In this document: piece by piece, positions 22,296-34,212 of the stretch
Position numbering within the stretch: the first letter of the stretch is position 1
How the letters are laid out: each line of letters opens with the position of its first letter
Source: Crambe crambe
Lineage: Eukaryota > Porifera > Demospongiae > Poecilosclerida > Crambeidae
Assembly (NCBI GenBank): GCA_963924555.1
Contig: OZ004587.1
Location: 2,666,001 to 2,730,000, forward strand
Length of the DNA: 64,000 nt
Direction: 5' to 3'
Program-made: the position numbers and the translations under genes
Notes under the pieces: model-generated
Told to the model about the DNA's origin: nothing
Databases searched by the model: none
The model's input: the letters and a program-made list of their open reading frames with translations, nothing else

Positions 22296-22796
22296 GCTAT
22301 AGGGACCAGTCAGTGATATGGGGCCCCCTCAATTTTCCAAACTTCCTAGCAAAATAAAAGCTTTTGCTATAGGGACCAGTCAGTGATATGGGGCCCCCTC
22401 AATTTTCCAAGCTTCCTAGCAAAATAAAAGCTTTTGCTATAGGGACCAGTCAGTGATATGGGGCTCCCTCAATTTTCCAAGCTTCCTGGGCTCCCTCAAT
22501 TTTCCGAGCTTCCTAGCAAAATAAAACCATCTGCTATAGGGACCAGTCAGTGATATGGGGCCCCCTCAATTTTCCATGCTTCCTAGCAAAATAAAAGCTT
22601 TTGCTATAGGGACCAGTCAGTGATATGGGGCCCCCTCAATTTTCCAAGCTTCCTAGCAAAATAAAAGCTTTTGCTATAGGGACCAGTCAGTGATATGGGG
22701 CTCCCTCAATTTTCCAAGCTTCCTAGCAAAATAAAAGCTGTCAGTGATATGGGGCTCCCTCAGTTTTCCAAGCTTCCTAACAAAATAAAAGCTTAT
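22296..22796. repeat. 70-bp minisatellite, about eight units
   Basis: Units begin GCTATAGGGACCAGTCAGTG and contain TCAATTTTCCAAGCTTCC and AAAATAAAAGC. Starts at 22296, 22366, 22436, 22533, 22603 and 22673 give a period of 70. One unit carries a 27-base internal duplication, and the last two are shortened. There are no unique spacers, so this is not a CRISPR array. Confidence 0.9.
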
Positions 22797-22965
22797 GGTG
22801 TCTGAATATTGTCCTCCCAAAATTTGTCCCAGTGGACAATTTTCACCAGTGAATAATGTCCATAATTCACTGTCCCCCTCAGTGAATAATGAAATCCTCA
22901 AGGCCGAAGAATTGTCACTGCATGGATGCGAGAGAGAGATTGGTAGTTTTCTCCAGTCTAGCTAG

Positions 22966-23172
22966 ACATCTCAGACTACATCTGCTTCTCTACAAATGCA
23001 ACTAGGGCAGCATCGAACAACCAACTGGAGTAGCTACAAGTTTAATCGCACCATCGTGGGCCGCCACTTCTATTTCAGCAGAATATCATGGCTGTGGAAC
23101 TCAATGCCTCAAGTGAATCTTGAAAAGTCATTCAAAGCTCAACTTTTACAGTTTTTATGGCACATTTCATGA
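22966..23172 (+). pseudogene. C-terminal end of a non-LTR retrotransposon
   Basis: The frame reads RTIVGRHFYFSRISWLWNSM, then PQVNLEKSFKAQLLQFLWHI and a stop. The pattern of Tyr/Phe-Phe-x-R-I, LWN-S-M/L-P and an SFK..L..FL finish is the typical C-terminus of CR1/jockey-like LINE polyproteins, downstream of the reverse transcriptase. An in-frame stop stands just before it (22963), so only the extreme 3' end remains. The following 200 bases may be its 3' untranslated region. Confidence 0.65.
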
Positions 23173-24845
23173 ACAACTTTAATCAAGCCAGGCTATGTAC
23201 ATATCATATATGCTGTCCATGCTCAACATGCCATTTGACTAATCCTTAACCTACTAATAGTCACTACAAATTTTTATTTTTATACTATAGTTCTCTAAGT
23301 CACTTTATTTTATTTCACTTTATTTTATTTCCAGCTTCACCAGCACGTGGTGTTAGTCTGGCAACATGTTTCACTATGCTTTAGTTCTGTAGCACCAAAT
23401 TCTTTATCAATAACATGTTGAGAAGTCAAAAAAAATCACCTTGGAAGAAGCATGGAAGAAGCGTGGTAAAACTCTAGCTATATGTCACATGCTAGATGAG
23501 AAAATGTCATCTTGGTCCACAACTGGATAGTTCTACCACAAAATAGCTATCTAGCTAGGTGAGGTTCCCTATTTTCTACTCAGTAAGCTGTGTCACATAA
23601 CACTAGAAAAGTATCTCAGTCTGTATGGTCGACATCACAGAATCTATGAAGCAAGCCAGAAAATTCACACTCGATCGTGGTTATAATAGCTACTCCAACT
23701 GACTCTAACACACCATTAGAATGCTGTATAATCTATATAGAAACTATGTATCTTTGCCTCTTGTATGCAATGCATACCATGCAGCTAGCCCAAGTCAATG
23801 GCGCCTACCTCACACGGTTAGCCCCCTGAAACTCATGGCAGCTAGCTATGCATGCCTAGATGAACAGGGCAGGCACGCATGAACCTAGTGTCTCTAGGGG
23901 CTAACTCCAAGAAGCTCTGCCCACCAAATTAACACATCAGCCTAGCGCCTATAGCAATTTTTATATGCTGCAGTTTTGTGGATCTTCCTCCTCCTCATTC
24001 TTAGACTGCTTGTCATAGCCATCAGGATACACTCCACCTGTCAAGTACTCTTTTGATGGCTGTGTTGGAATACTGACATAGCTAGCTGCTATTCCCAGCT
24101 GATTGCCAGCACGCGTGCATGGGCCCCATTTCACTGGGGGAGCCCCAAAATACTAGCGCTTTGAGGCCCCCCTGGGGGCCCCATTTCACTAGTGATATAC
24201 GGCCGGGGGGCCCCATATCACGGGGGGCCCCATATCGCTCCTACACCGGAGTAAAACCACTGTAATAGAACGTACTGCGGTTTTATGGAATCTTGCAAAA
24301 TGCTGAGTGCGCATGCTCAACTTTGAGCCTCGAAAATCTCACCGGAGAAGGTGAATGGCATGCTAATAGGTTAGAACTACATACTAGAACAGTAGCTCTT
24401 TAAAGCATACTTCTCTAAAGTTCTTTCCAAATCTGAGTGCAATTTCAAATTTTTAAGTTATGCGCATGCATAGTAGTCGGTTTACGGACGACACCTGACA
24501 ATTAATTTTTGCAAGATTCCATAAAACCGCAGTACGATATATTATATAGATCTCAATATAATTTTTCTACACCAACCCGCTAGTGTGGGGCTCGCCCAAT
24601 TAATACATGCTTTCACTTCTGTAATACTATGCTTGTGCAAACTCTAAACCTATCATCTGTTTAAGATACTACAAAGGACTGTGTGTGTCTCTGACAACTA
24701 TGTAATCATTATTATTATGACATCATTAGAGGTGAACATGCCCCTCCCAACCCCACTTTCATTTGGGGGAGGGGCAGCTTCGGTGTTCAGAGTGGGAGGG
24801 AGAGTCTCCTTCAGTGCTCCTGCAAACACTCTGATAGACACTCTT

Positions 24846-25221
24846 AGCTAAAGTTTAAAATGTGGAATTTACAATTTCCTAGAGGTATAATCACCCGTGA
24901 TAAGAGTGACCATCTTTGAACTTGAACTGCATATTATAGCTAAAATTAATGTTGAATTGATATTGTGATATATAAAATATAAGTAGCTAACTGAGATCAT
25001 AGCTATACTAGAAAGAATCTCATTAGGTCAGAGGTCAGTCAAATCCAATCCACTGTTTAGTGACTCCCCTATGGACAGTACCTTATTATTAACGGGTATA
25101 CTGTTTTAGCTTGTTCAAACTTCAAATTGACCTGCTTGAAATACCTTGAATGGTGAAAGGCACTGGCCAAGTATATCAATAGTAAGTGTAGTTATTGGAA
25201 AAGAATTCTTTGTGGCTGAAG
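24846..25221. repeat. inverted copy of intron 2 of gene 2
   Basis: This segment is the reverse complement of 26774-27117 (shared words GGTATAATCACCCGTGATAA, AGAATCTCATTAGGTCAGAG and TTCTTTGTGGCTGAAGT). The equivalents at 39040-39400 and 62700-62850 have the orientation of the right arm, so this left copy is the inverted one. Together the arms bracket exon 3 of gene 2. Confidence 0.75.
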
Positions 25222-26045
25222 TGCACCATCCCTCGGGCCTGCGGCCCTCGGGCTACGGTGCACTAAATCAACCAGAAACCTCGCGCACATGCTTTATCTA
25301 TTACTTAGATCCCTCAGTCTCGCTGTCTAACTATTATGTAAACAATTCTAATTTTTTATACCTCCAAGATAGCTTAAAGAAGGAACATTCTAGCTGGTCT
25401 ACAGCAAGCTGGTGTTTCACACGCCACCTTCTTTGATCTTCGGACTGGGCAGGCACAAAATACTTGTATCCTTCGTGCTCGGGGAGTATCCCCGATTTAT
25501 AGATAGCTATAACAGGAGCATCAGCAGGTACGTGGACTATTCTTGCCGCCATTTCACAACTCAAGAAAGAAGTGCTAGCTATAGCAAACCAAACAGTACT
25601 GATGTTTGTAACTATGGACTACAGTAGCTACACGCATGCGCAATGGGATCTAAAATAGATAAAGCATGCGCACTCGGTTTCTGGTTGATTACTGCTCAGG
25701 TTACAGGAATTTATGGGGGAGAGCCTGACTAGTGAGACTATTTGCCTGACCAATGCACAAAACATTGCTACACCTCTGTGTACAGCCTCATGTGTAGCAG
25801 GTGCCACAACCACTGCAATATCTTAGCCCAATAAGTCAAAGTACAAATGACTTTCACCAGCTGCTTCGCTCGCTCGCCGATTCAATATGTTACACGAATA
25901 TACCCTAGTACTAGTAAAGGTCTGGTGACATTTGATAGAGTGACCTTCAATCCAGTGTGTGTCCATTACTGCACGAGAGCAGATCTATTTGTTGTGTGGA
26001 GTGAGAATGGAGAATATGGACAATTAAACAAGTATGAAGAATCTG
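25222..26045. repeat. inverted 3'-flank segment
   Basis: Sequence at 25700-26045 is the reverse complement of 60160-60500 (GAATCGGCGAGCGAGCGAAG, GCAATGTTTTGTGCATT). Within 25222-25700 lies a smaller inverted-repeat unit whose arms share ATCAACCAGAAACC and ATGCTTTATCTAT, and a segment at 25390-25500 that resembles 11500-11590. No gene is supported. Confidence 0.6.
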
Positions 26046-26351
26046 GGAGATTTCGGAAGCCAAGCGCCTACAATCCACTTAGCGCCTCTATGATAAAATG
26101 CTGTAGAAAGCAATAAGCTCTAGCTATTTGTTCTGAGTGCTATGGGCATAGCCTCGTCCCCAGGCCCTCCTTTTTAAATTATGATGCGCGATTTTTAACG
26201 TATGTACCATAGTCCATATATCAATTGACATGACAAGTGTGTGCTCGCTCGCCAATTACATATGTATTATTATTGAAAGTTAAACACATAGCTACACGTA
26301 CAATGAACAAGCTAAAATCTCAAGTCAATTCATTGTTCCACAACTGTAATG

Positions 26352-29300
26352 TTACTGCTGGGGAGGATATGGTGCGTATCTCTGTGGATCAGCATAAGGC
26401 GGAGGAGCCTTTTCTTGTAAAGTATTTGGGTAGGCCTGCTGTGATGATAAAGAGTTGTAGGTCACAGCATAGGGAGCTGCTGACATGGTGGCAGTAGCGG
26501 TGGTGGTGTGAGTCCTACGGCGACTGGTAATACAGCATGCCAAGATGCAAAAGATAGTGATGGGGACAATAATTAGGAGAATGAAACCAGCAATACTCAA
26601 ACCCACTATAAGTCCAATAGGGGCTACTTGTTCACATACTGCAGAGAGAGGACAATTATGATTCATTATAGCTAATAGCTAATCGGTTTGCATGGATTAA
26701 TTTATTTCTGTACAACATGAATGAATGCTACCATGCATTAATAACAATTCTATATTTACAATTTTTTATACCTACTTCAGCCACAAAGAATTTTTTTCCA
26801 ATAACTACACTTAGCTACTATTGATACTTGGCCAATGCCTTTTACCATTCAAGATATTTCAAGCAGGTCAGTTTGAAGTTTGAACAAGCTAAAACAGTAT
26901 ACCCATTAAATATAAGATACTGTCCATAGGGGGAGTCACTAAACAGTGGATTGGATTTGACTGACCTCTGACCTAATGAGATTCTTTCTAATATAGCTAT
27001 GATCTCAGTTAGCTACTTGTATTATATAATCACAATATCAATTCAACATCAAGTCACTCTTATCACGGGTGATTATACCTCTAGGAGATTGTAAATTCCA
27101 CATTTTAAACTTTAGCTATTAGATAAGCAAGTGGCATGCACAACTACAAAGTGGTATGCATAACTACAAAGTCACTTTTACCCCAACACAAAGCACAGGT
27201 ATAGCTAGTGGTCACAAATGAGTAGTGTTACTAGCTACACCATAAATTTCCAGTGACTACATTCAATGGGATTATAGGGAAAGGGCCCAGGGAATAGCTA
27301 CTTGGCCCATATTATGCATGCAACTAGCTAGCTATGAGGTTAGTGAATAAAGTTATAAATAGCCTTTAATTTATATAACTGGTAGTCTCATGGTAGTTAC
27401 ATGCAAAAAAAAAAAAAAAAAAAAAAGCAGTAGAGTATTCCATAGCTACTTCATTACCATTTCCTATTGAATATAATATGCTGGAAATTTATGGTGCAGT
27501 AACACCATTCATCTGTGACCACTATTTTCAGTGTTACAAGTCATTGACTGAAAGCCTAGGTGTTGTTGGGTCAAAGATCAACTATTCCGTAGCTATAGCA
27601 ATCACAAACTGTGCCTCCCATTGAGGAAGGGAGATCGCATACACTTGAACAATTGGGTGAACTTGCTATGTCTAGACTAATTAAGTACATAGTTACAAGC
27701 ACCCAGCTAGTGGTGAGTAGGAAGGAACACATGTTTCTTCCTTGAAAGTGAGCATGCATGTGGTTAATTAATGGCAGAAGCCAAAGTGGGTAGAAGGTTT
27801 ATTTAGCTACTTCACAAACCATGAAATTTTTTCATTTCTTTTGTCCTACACACTATTATGTTTACTCTATGAATCACTCACATTCCACCTGTGGTAGTGC
27901 AATGGCCAAGAGGGGACATTCAAACATTAATTCCTAAACACCATACTTTGCAGTAGTCTCGCTAGCCAGACTCCTTTTCCCCTCACTATCACATACACTT
28001 ACTTGCACACGCGCGCAGAAGGAAGGGAGGAAGAAAGAAAGAAGAGGGGAAAAGGAATCTGATGTAAATGGACAGGTTTTCTGGATCCCTGCAGGAATGT
28101 AGGCAGACCCAATCAGATCCCTTGCTATAAATAACTGTTGATGTCATTACAAATTGTCACATGAAATTCTTCTCCGCAAATTTGGCGCGGTATTTCAATG
28201 TCAAGACCATAGTAAGTGCTAGCTAGCTAGTTTATCATCAGCTACCCTCTGCTTGACTTCATCTTATAAGCATCATTTGTTATGTCATCCAATCCTTTGA
28301 TTGTCGAAAAACAACCGCCTAGCGAAATAAGCTGATCTAGCTACAGCCAGACCCTCACTACACCAAAGAGATCTGCCTCGAATTGTTCTTAGCATTGCGC
28401 GCGCTACACAAATTACCACGCGGAAGAGACACGCCCCATCCTCATGATTGTCAGCTCTTTTATCACATGCATCTCTGACCACTAACATTCCAGAGGGTCC
28501 AGAAAACCTGTCCATTTACACCAGACTCCTTTTCCCCTCTTCTTTCTTTCTTCCTCCCTTCCTTCTGCATGCGCGTGCAAGTAAGTATATGTGATAGTGA
28601 GGGGAAAAGGAGTCTGGCTAGCGAGACTAACTTTGCAGTTTAATTGTCAAACACCAAACCAGTTGACTTGTGTATACTCGTCACAATGCACATGCGCACA
28701 TACACAGCTGACAGTAGCTCGGTACAGGAGCACGGCTTGAGTAAGAAGGTAGTGTATTTCCAAATTCAAAATCTAAATACAACCTGTGACTATTTTAATG
28801 CTGCTTTTACAACCCGTTGTTTGTCAAATCATCCCTGTGTGATCCTCACCGTGGTTTGGTGTTGACAAACTGCAAGTTTGTATCCAGAAATTGACAAACC
28901 TCAAGTTTGGAAATGAAAAAAAATTTTTTTAAAGTTGTGTTTGAATATGTGACAGAATGTCCCCTTTGGCCACTCTATGGTAGACTCTGGGCCCCACCAG
29001 CTGGAACTTTACTTACAATTATCAATAGCAGCTGCAAGATCACTTCTTCCACAACTTCTGTACGCTTGCACAATGTCGCTTACACAGGGCTTATTGCTGC
29101 AAATGGATTGAATCTGCAGAGAAGTGGCTATATTAACTAGTATAGGATATAGGCACTATATAGACATGTATTCAACCAACAGGAAATAATTTAGTATCAA
29201 CTGTTGCATCATATTATCCATGGAGGGATTAATACAGAGATCGTGAAAACCTGGGATTAATCAGGGGCAGAGTGACAAAAATGAAGTGGTCAGGTATTTT

Positions 29301-30395
29301 GACTACATAGTGCGCCAGGTGGGTCTCAGACTCTGGGGCATGCCACCCAGAAAAGTTTTGGCTTTAGAGCTTTTTAGTAGATTGAAGCTGATGCATTCTA
29401 GGGGTAGTACACCTTACATTAGCAAAATCAATTTCAAGAGGGCATTCAGAGTGAAAAAAGTGGTCAGGTTGAAACCTGACTAACCTGACCAGTCGCTCCG
29501 CTGCACTGATTATTAATTCAGTGACGATAAAGTAGCTTTCTTGCACTTCTTGAGAACTCTTTATTGAAAAAAGAATCGTAGCAACACTCACACCACTTTC
29601 AAGTTTGAGTGGACTGTTTGCTTACTGTATGCAGTTCATGCTCAAAATCAACCTTAGCTAGCATGACATAGCTGTCTTGCCAAATCCAGGTGCATCCAGG
29701 ACACAAGACAAAATCAACAAATCATTCCAGGACAGTTGGAGCCTATCCATGGTGTGTACTGTAGCTATAGCTTTATGTTGGCTAGCCTCTATCATAGGTG
29801 GAGAAACCCATAGAGCAGTAGGGCTGTGTGCTGAAGAAGTAGGCTATAAGCCCTACCATTAGATACTCTATTAGCTATAGCTAAGTGAGTGACCCCAAAA
29901 TCTAGTTGGATCATGTACTATGATTGCAGTATCATATCAAACCTGCTGTAACTTCTCAATTCTTAACCAAATTTGTAACACCAGCAGAGGGAGTGAAGAA
30001 TTGAGCTATATACGTAGCAATTATAGAGAATGATCAACAAGGTGCCAGATAGACTGCATTTTTGACTGCAGCATCCAAGCCCCACCAATCAAAAACATCT
30101 TTCTCCACCTAGCTATGTCTATCTTATCAATAATATGTGCATGTGCATGTTGCTGATCGGCTGGAGACTATAGCTTTCATTGAACTCTAAAATTAAGGTT
30201 TAGAATTTGAGGTCCTAACCATTATTCTCAAGCACTTACATCTGTGGAAATTAGTCCAATGCAACCAGTGAGGCCGTCCCGCACGGCAACCCGTCGAACA
30301 CATAGAAGGTCGTTTGAACTTGGCGGTGGAATGTTTTGGGAGACGGTCACTGCAAGAGCACATGATAAAATCAATCCTGCCAGAAAGATCTTCAT
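26352..30395 (-). CDS. gene 2: six-Cys single-pass membrane protein, type I PPPY tail
   Basis: Predicted exons are 30240-30395, 29017-29113 and 26352-26638, giving 179 residues with introns of 1126 and 2378 bp. The signal peptide is MKIFLAGLILSCALAVTVSQ. The ectodomain starts NIPPPSSNDLLC and keeps the six-cysteine spacing; exon 2 reads IQSICSNKPCVSDIVQAYRS and onward. The helix (GLIVGLSIAGFILLIIVPIT) is followed by CCITSRRR, a Thr-rich stretch, AAPYAVTYNS and the tail APPPYADPQRYAPYPPQQ. All splice sites and phases match its paralogues, and there is no frame break. A Mutator-like element sits in the larger intron. Confidence 0.8.
27954..28629. mobile_element. Mutator-like MITE with 9-bp target duplication
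   Basis: Inverted arms of about 140 bp begin TAGTCTCGCTAGCCAGACTC and end with the exact complement. ACTTTGCAG stands at 27945-27953 and at 28630-28638, a perfect 9-bp target duplication, the size expected for Mutator-like elements. The paralogous intron of gene 3 (about 41888) has ACTTTGTAG once and no element. The 390-bp centre shows no gene. Confidence 0.8.
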
Positions 30396-30535
30396 TTTTT
30401 CTCTCTTTCTCGACGGCTAGAGTGTTAAAGTGGAAGTGCTTGGATGATCAGTTAGAATCTCGCAAGTTGCTCATGCAAATACGCATGTGCAAAGTTGGAG
30501 GGTAGATCATAAATTGTATAGACTACGTACCGGGA

Positions 30536-30844
30536 TTGGAGACGCAATATATAAACTGCCCGGCCACTCCTCAAAGCGCTTGCTCGCCCACGCATAATAG
30601 TCAGCTGCTGGAGCCGGAGATGGCAAACAACTCTATAGGCCCTTCTGCTGTAATTGTGCAGACTACAGGTCGCCATTCCACCGTTTTGTGCTCTGTACTC
30701 TCTAGTTCCACCCCTTCTGTGAGTGCTGCAAACCTTCCAACGGCAGCAGCTTGTTCAGCTGTTACCACAACTCAGTCACAAAGTTCCACGTCTACTTGGA
30801 CTAAGTCTCAGCTAGCAGACAGACTTAAGAGGCTACTAGCTTGA
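30536..30844 (+). other. Ser/Thr/Ala-rich open frame, unrecognised
   Basis: A 102-codon frame (inner ATG reads MANNSIGPSAVIVQTTGRHS) is rich in Ser, Thr and Ala and ends KSQLADRLKRLLA. It lies just 5' of gene 2 on the other strand and 5' of transposase relics on the same strand. It may be the N-terminal part of the same transposon protein: a further Ser/Ala-rich open stretch follows the inserted element near 31190-31310. No domain is recognised. Confidence 0.25.
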
Positions 30845-30865
30845 TAGAAGAGCTGGTTATAACAG

Positions 30866-31121
30866 CAGTGGCGGCTGAGGGTGGGGCGAGAGGGGCTAGA
30901 GCCCCCCCCCCCCCCCCCCCCCCCACTTTTTTGACCCATTATATAATTGACTAACTGCAGCAGTATAAAGTCTACTGTCTAGTCACTAATGATTGTTTCA
31001 AGTCACAAAATTAATGATGTTCCACATTAGTGACTGCATTGTTTCAAGTCACTAATGTGGGAGTAGTCATCGATGCGCAATTTTGAGTCCCCCCACTTTT
31101 TGGGGTCCTCAGCCACCCCTG
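30866..31121. mobile_element. CAGTGGCGGCTGAGG element with TAACAG target duplication
   Basis: The ends CAGTGGCGGCTGAGGGTGGG and CCTCAGCCACCCCTG are inverted. TAACAG lies directly on both sides (30860-30865 and 31122-31127). A 23-base C run (30902-30924) is inside. A second, inverted and interrupted copy is at 35375-35982. Confidence 0.8.
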
Positions 31122-32078
31122 TAACAGTAGCAGCTTCCAGTGAAGTGACAACTGTATTATGCCATTATAGGTAGTTTTCGGGAAGTGGTTAGTGAGGTTG
31201 TGGTGTCTGTGACAACAGATGAAGCATTCCAAATTCCATCACCATCTGCAGCTGCCGCAGTTAGCACAGCTAGTGCAATGTCCAAGTTCATGAGTGAGGA
31301 AGTAAGTAGAGATGTAGTTAACAAGTACTGTGACAATCTATACGATATACTAAATTAGCATATCGTATATTAGGCCTCGATAAATTATGCTAGCTTTTCT
31401 CCCTATTATGCTATTCTCAAATTCCCATGCACAGTGCCTATTATGCTTTGAAATCTACCTATTATGCTAAAAAATTGAACCCATTATGCTCATTATTCCC
31501 ATTCACATTGTGACAAAATGAGACCCATTATACTCATTATTCCCATTCACTGCTACAAAACTGTTAGTCTAATTTTCTGTAGTTGTACTGTAGCATGCTA
31601 GATGTTTCAATATAGTCTCTCCAAAGAAGAAGTTTGCTGAGATTTGATAACAGTGAAAAAACGCGCTCCGCTGCTGCTGATGAAGGTTGCACGAGTAAAG
31701 CAATTTGCAGGCTTTAGTTGCATGCCAATTAATCATTTCCCTTTTCACTGAGTTAGCCATAGGCTCCAATCTCTTATTAGCTTCTATGCGCGACTACTTT
31801 CACTTGATAAACACGAGCTGCATCTGAAAGGCCCTCTCCTATAGGATGCTTTTTTGAGCTTGTCTAGAAGACTAACTATACTGGTACTTGAATGCTAGGT
31901 CTAGTGGCTTCAGCCTCACTGATATCATATCTGTTTCTGATTCTGAGCTCAGTGAGCTGTCTGTACTAGATAGAATAACAAGGTCACTTGCTTCAGCCAT
32001 TCCAGCTGTATACCATGTGCTCAGAAAGCCTAACACTGCACTATAGTGCTGAGAGACTCAACCTTGCATGATAATTAA

Positions 32079-32669
32079 GCAGTTAGCACTATAAACATAC
32101 AATGTGTACAGGATGACATACAAATCCAGCCACTAACATATCAAGAGTCTAATGTAGTAAGATACATCGCTTGTAATGTTACTTATAAAATTCGTACTAA
32201 AATTATTAAAGACGAGCATCCTTTGAAGGACAAGTTACTTGTAGCCATAGACGACCTCAAAAAAGAGGAGAACACACCATCCAGCTCAAGCTCTACTGAG
32301 TAGATACAACTGGTTGATAGAGGTGGGCTGTTTCATATTAGCAATGATGCATATGACTTCTTTAAATGCATGGAAATATTAGTACGTAAAATATTTCATA
32401 AGGATAATATACAAAACATCACCCCCGAAACTAAGAATAAGCTGCTTAATTCAATATTACATGATGAAGATGTTACTTTTACATGGTACAACTTAATGGA
32501 AGAGGTTGAAGTACATGAAGCAGACACATTACTGAATATGGTAGTGGACCTATACATCACAATTAAGGGGCACTGGTTTGCTAAGACATGTGTTGAGAAG
32601 TACAAGCAAGATAATAAGGAATCTATACAGAAATCTAAATCATTACGCAAAACTGTTGAAAGCTCATGA
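32079..32669 (+). pseudogene. DNA-transposase-like relic (C-terminal half)
   Basis: One reading frame runs from 32079 to the TGA at 32667 with a single internal stop (TAG 32301). It contains LTYQESNVVRYIACNVTYKI, then IQLVDRGGLFHISNDAYDFF and a Lys-rich end. The combination of an E-x-VxRYIA segment, a Lys/Asp-rich linker and an LVDRGGL motif followed by helices recurs in C-terminal halves of P-element-like and related metazoan DNA transposases. The catalytic core is not visible upstream. It is probably a dead autonomous element. Confidence 0.45.
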
Positions 32670-32891
32670 AGTCTAAATCTAAAACAGACTAGTTTCATCA
32701 TCATAAACATTCTATATCACTTATCAGTCTCATCATCATATGCATTCTATTTCTATATACCTTATCACATGACTTTATTGTTACTGTTATAATGTTGGGA
32801 TGTGCATGCGTTTGCTATAATTATAGCTATATAGTAAAAGTGAAAGTGTGGTGATAGTGACACTGGATGTTCACCAGAGGGATCCATAAAA

Positions 32892-33613
32892 CTAAGTTTC
32901 CTTCTGCTTTCTAGGCCTCTTGGCCAGTGGCTCATCACTGATAACTACATCACTGTCACTATTATTTCCTCGGGTATTCCCCTTTGTCACATGGAGACAA
33001 ACAGAGTTGATGACCCTAAGTGTCTGGGTATTCTGATAGAATTCATACATAGCTACTGGATTTTTCATTTACCCTCCCTTTCTGTCTCTGCACACCAAAG
33101 AACTTCTCCAGAGGGTCTTGACTGATTCTTTCACTCAAGAAGCACTTCACGGTGGGTTCACCAAAGAGATAATTCAGCATGTCAATGAAAGATCGCACTT
33201 AAAAAAGGTAATTTGATAATAATAGTCTGCTAGAAACTAGCAAGAATGACCTACCTGTGAAGCGAATGTCTGTCCGGGTTTCCACACTAAGCAGCATTCT
33301 GTTCCTCTGAGCTTGACTAAACTTGCCTTCACGTTTCAACACACTGGTCTCCCATTTGTCCAGGTACCCCAGGAATTTGTCTTCAAGCCACTATAATAGA
33401 CACATCACCAGCATAGCTATATTCCAGTTGTTTTAAGTACCTTTAGCCGGGTCGAAAGGGGTCCTTGAATGTATTTCTTGAGTGTTTTCCTGCTTCAATG
33501 TTGGTGACATTCAGGCAGTCGAAAAACTTATCAACCATGCCAATGAATTCAGCTATTTTTTGTGCATATGGACCCCCAGTCATTTTGAGAGCAATTTGCA
33601 GTTCCGTGTAATA
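32892..33613 (-). pseudogene. P-element/THAP9-like transposase C-terminus, frameshifted
   Basis: Coding blocks on the minus strand, in order, are: ELQIALKMTGGPYAQKIAEF (33613-33440), WLEDKFLGYLDKWETSV to ETRTDIRFT (33392-33257), VRSFIDMLNYLFGEPTVKCF with ISQDPLEKFFGVQRQKG (about 33210-33075), and EFYQNTQTLRVINSVC to a stop at 32892. DPLEKFFG-x-QR-x-KG and EFYQNTQ-LRVIN are hallmarks of the P-element/THAP9 C-terminal region. Two introns with GT-AG borders are visible. One extra A in the run after GTAAATG and a loss before the first donor break the frame, so it is dead. It converges with the plus-strand relic at 32.1-32.7 kb. Confidence 0.65.
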
Positions 33614-33735
33614 TATCTATGGCCGGCCATACATATTATTTGAAGCCTATTGCACGTGCGCGCACGTGCACAGAGCTAGCGTGCGATCGAGACAATCAAG
33701 CAGCCGAATCTCAGCGCAGCAGCCATTATTCAGAT

Positions 33736-34212
33736 CAGGGGTGTATCCACCACTCCGGTTGGTCCGGTTTTCACCGGACCACCCCTATGTGTAGCTATAT
33801 GAAGCACCATGACCTTCAAGAATCAGGGGCTGATCCAGGTAGGGGCCTAAGGGACCCGGGGGGCCCCCCTTTTTCTATTATAATGATTAATTGACATAAA
33901 TGAAATCATATATATATATATATATTTGCTGACAAACACCCCAGATGTATGATCCTTATAAATTAATCACCAGATATTTTATTAAAATGGGTGTGTTTTG
34001 GTCAGTGGCCAGCCAAAAAATTTTCCACATGCAAGCACGCGGTTCTCTGGCCCCCTCTTTCATAAAACTCTACATCAGCCCCTGAGAATCATGATCACAT
34101 TAGCATAGCTTTATCGAAACTCCTTCTGATAAGTGGGTGAATGATAAAGTGGGCATAGTGATCCCACGCACAAGCACACCGGGCCACTCAAAATTCTGTG
34201 GATACACCCCTG
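33736..34212. mobile_element. CAGGGGTGTATCCAC element, copy 1 (interrupted)
   Basis: The two ends carry CAGGGGTGTATCCAC and GTGGATACACCCCTG. An inner hairpin is made of GGTCCGGTTTTCACCGGACC. The intact relative at 46190-46433 is in the opposite orientation. This copy is split by another element (33834-34084). Flanking words match 17590-17760, so it landed in a duplicated spacer. Confidence 0.8.
33834..34084. mobile_element. CAGGGGCTGATCCAG element nested in the previous one
   Basis: The ends CAGGGGCTGATCCAG and CTACATCAGCCCCTG are inverted. AGAAT stands on both sides (33829-33833 and 34085-34089) and occurs once at the matching place in the intact host copy (46330s region, complement). It is a clean nested insertion with a 5-bp target duplication. 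Confidence 0.85.

Larger units (their letters stand above)
21700..24560. mobile_element. 2.9 kb inverted-repeat-flanked element
   Basis: Sequence at 21700-22170 returns inverted at 24250-24560. Shared words include CGAGGCTCAAAGT, CTCAGCATTTTGCAAGATT, GTAAACCGACTACTA and TAGCATGCCA. The left arm has two tandem versions (21822 and 22083) of the same end. Inside, short stretches of GGGGCCCC-type sequence frame a minisatellite (22296-22796), a LINE 3' end (22966-23400) and about 850 bp of unrecognised sequence. Confidence 0.55.

Noticed and set aside
22296..22796. Possible CRISPR array
   Set aside because: The units are contiguous 70-bp tandem repeats without unique spacers, in a eukaryotic setting.
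26237..26497. Plus-strand frame over exon 3 of gene 2 (and its twin at 62154-62339)
   Set aside because: It is the antisense shadow of a conserved exon; the minus strand shows codon-level conservation, a helix and PPPY.
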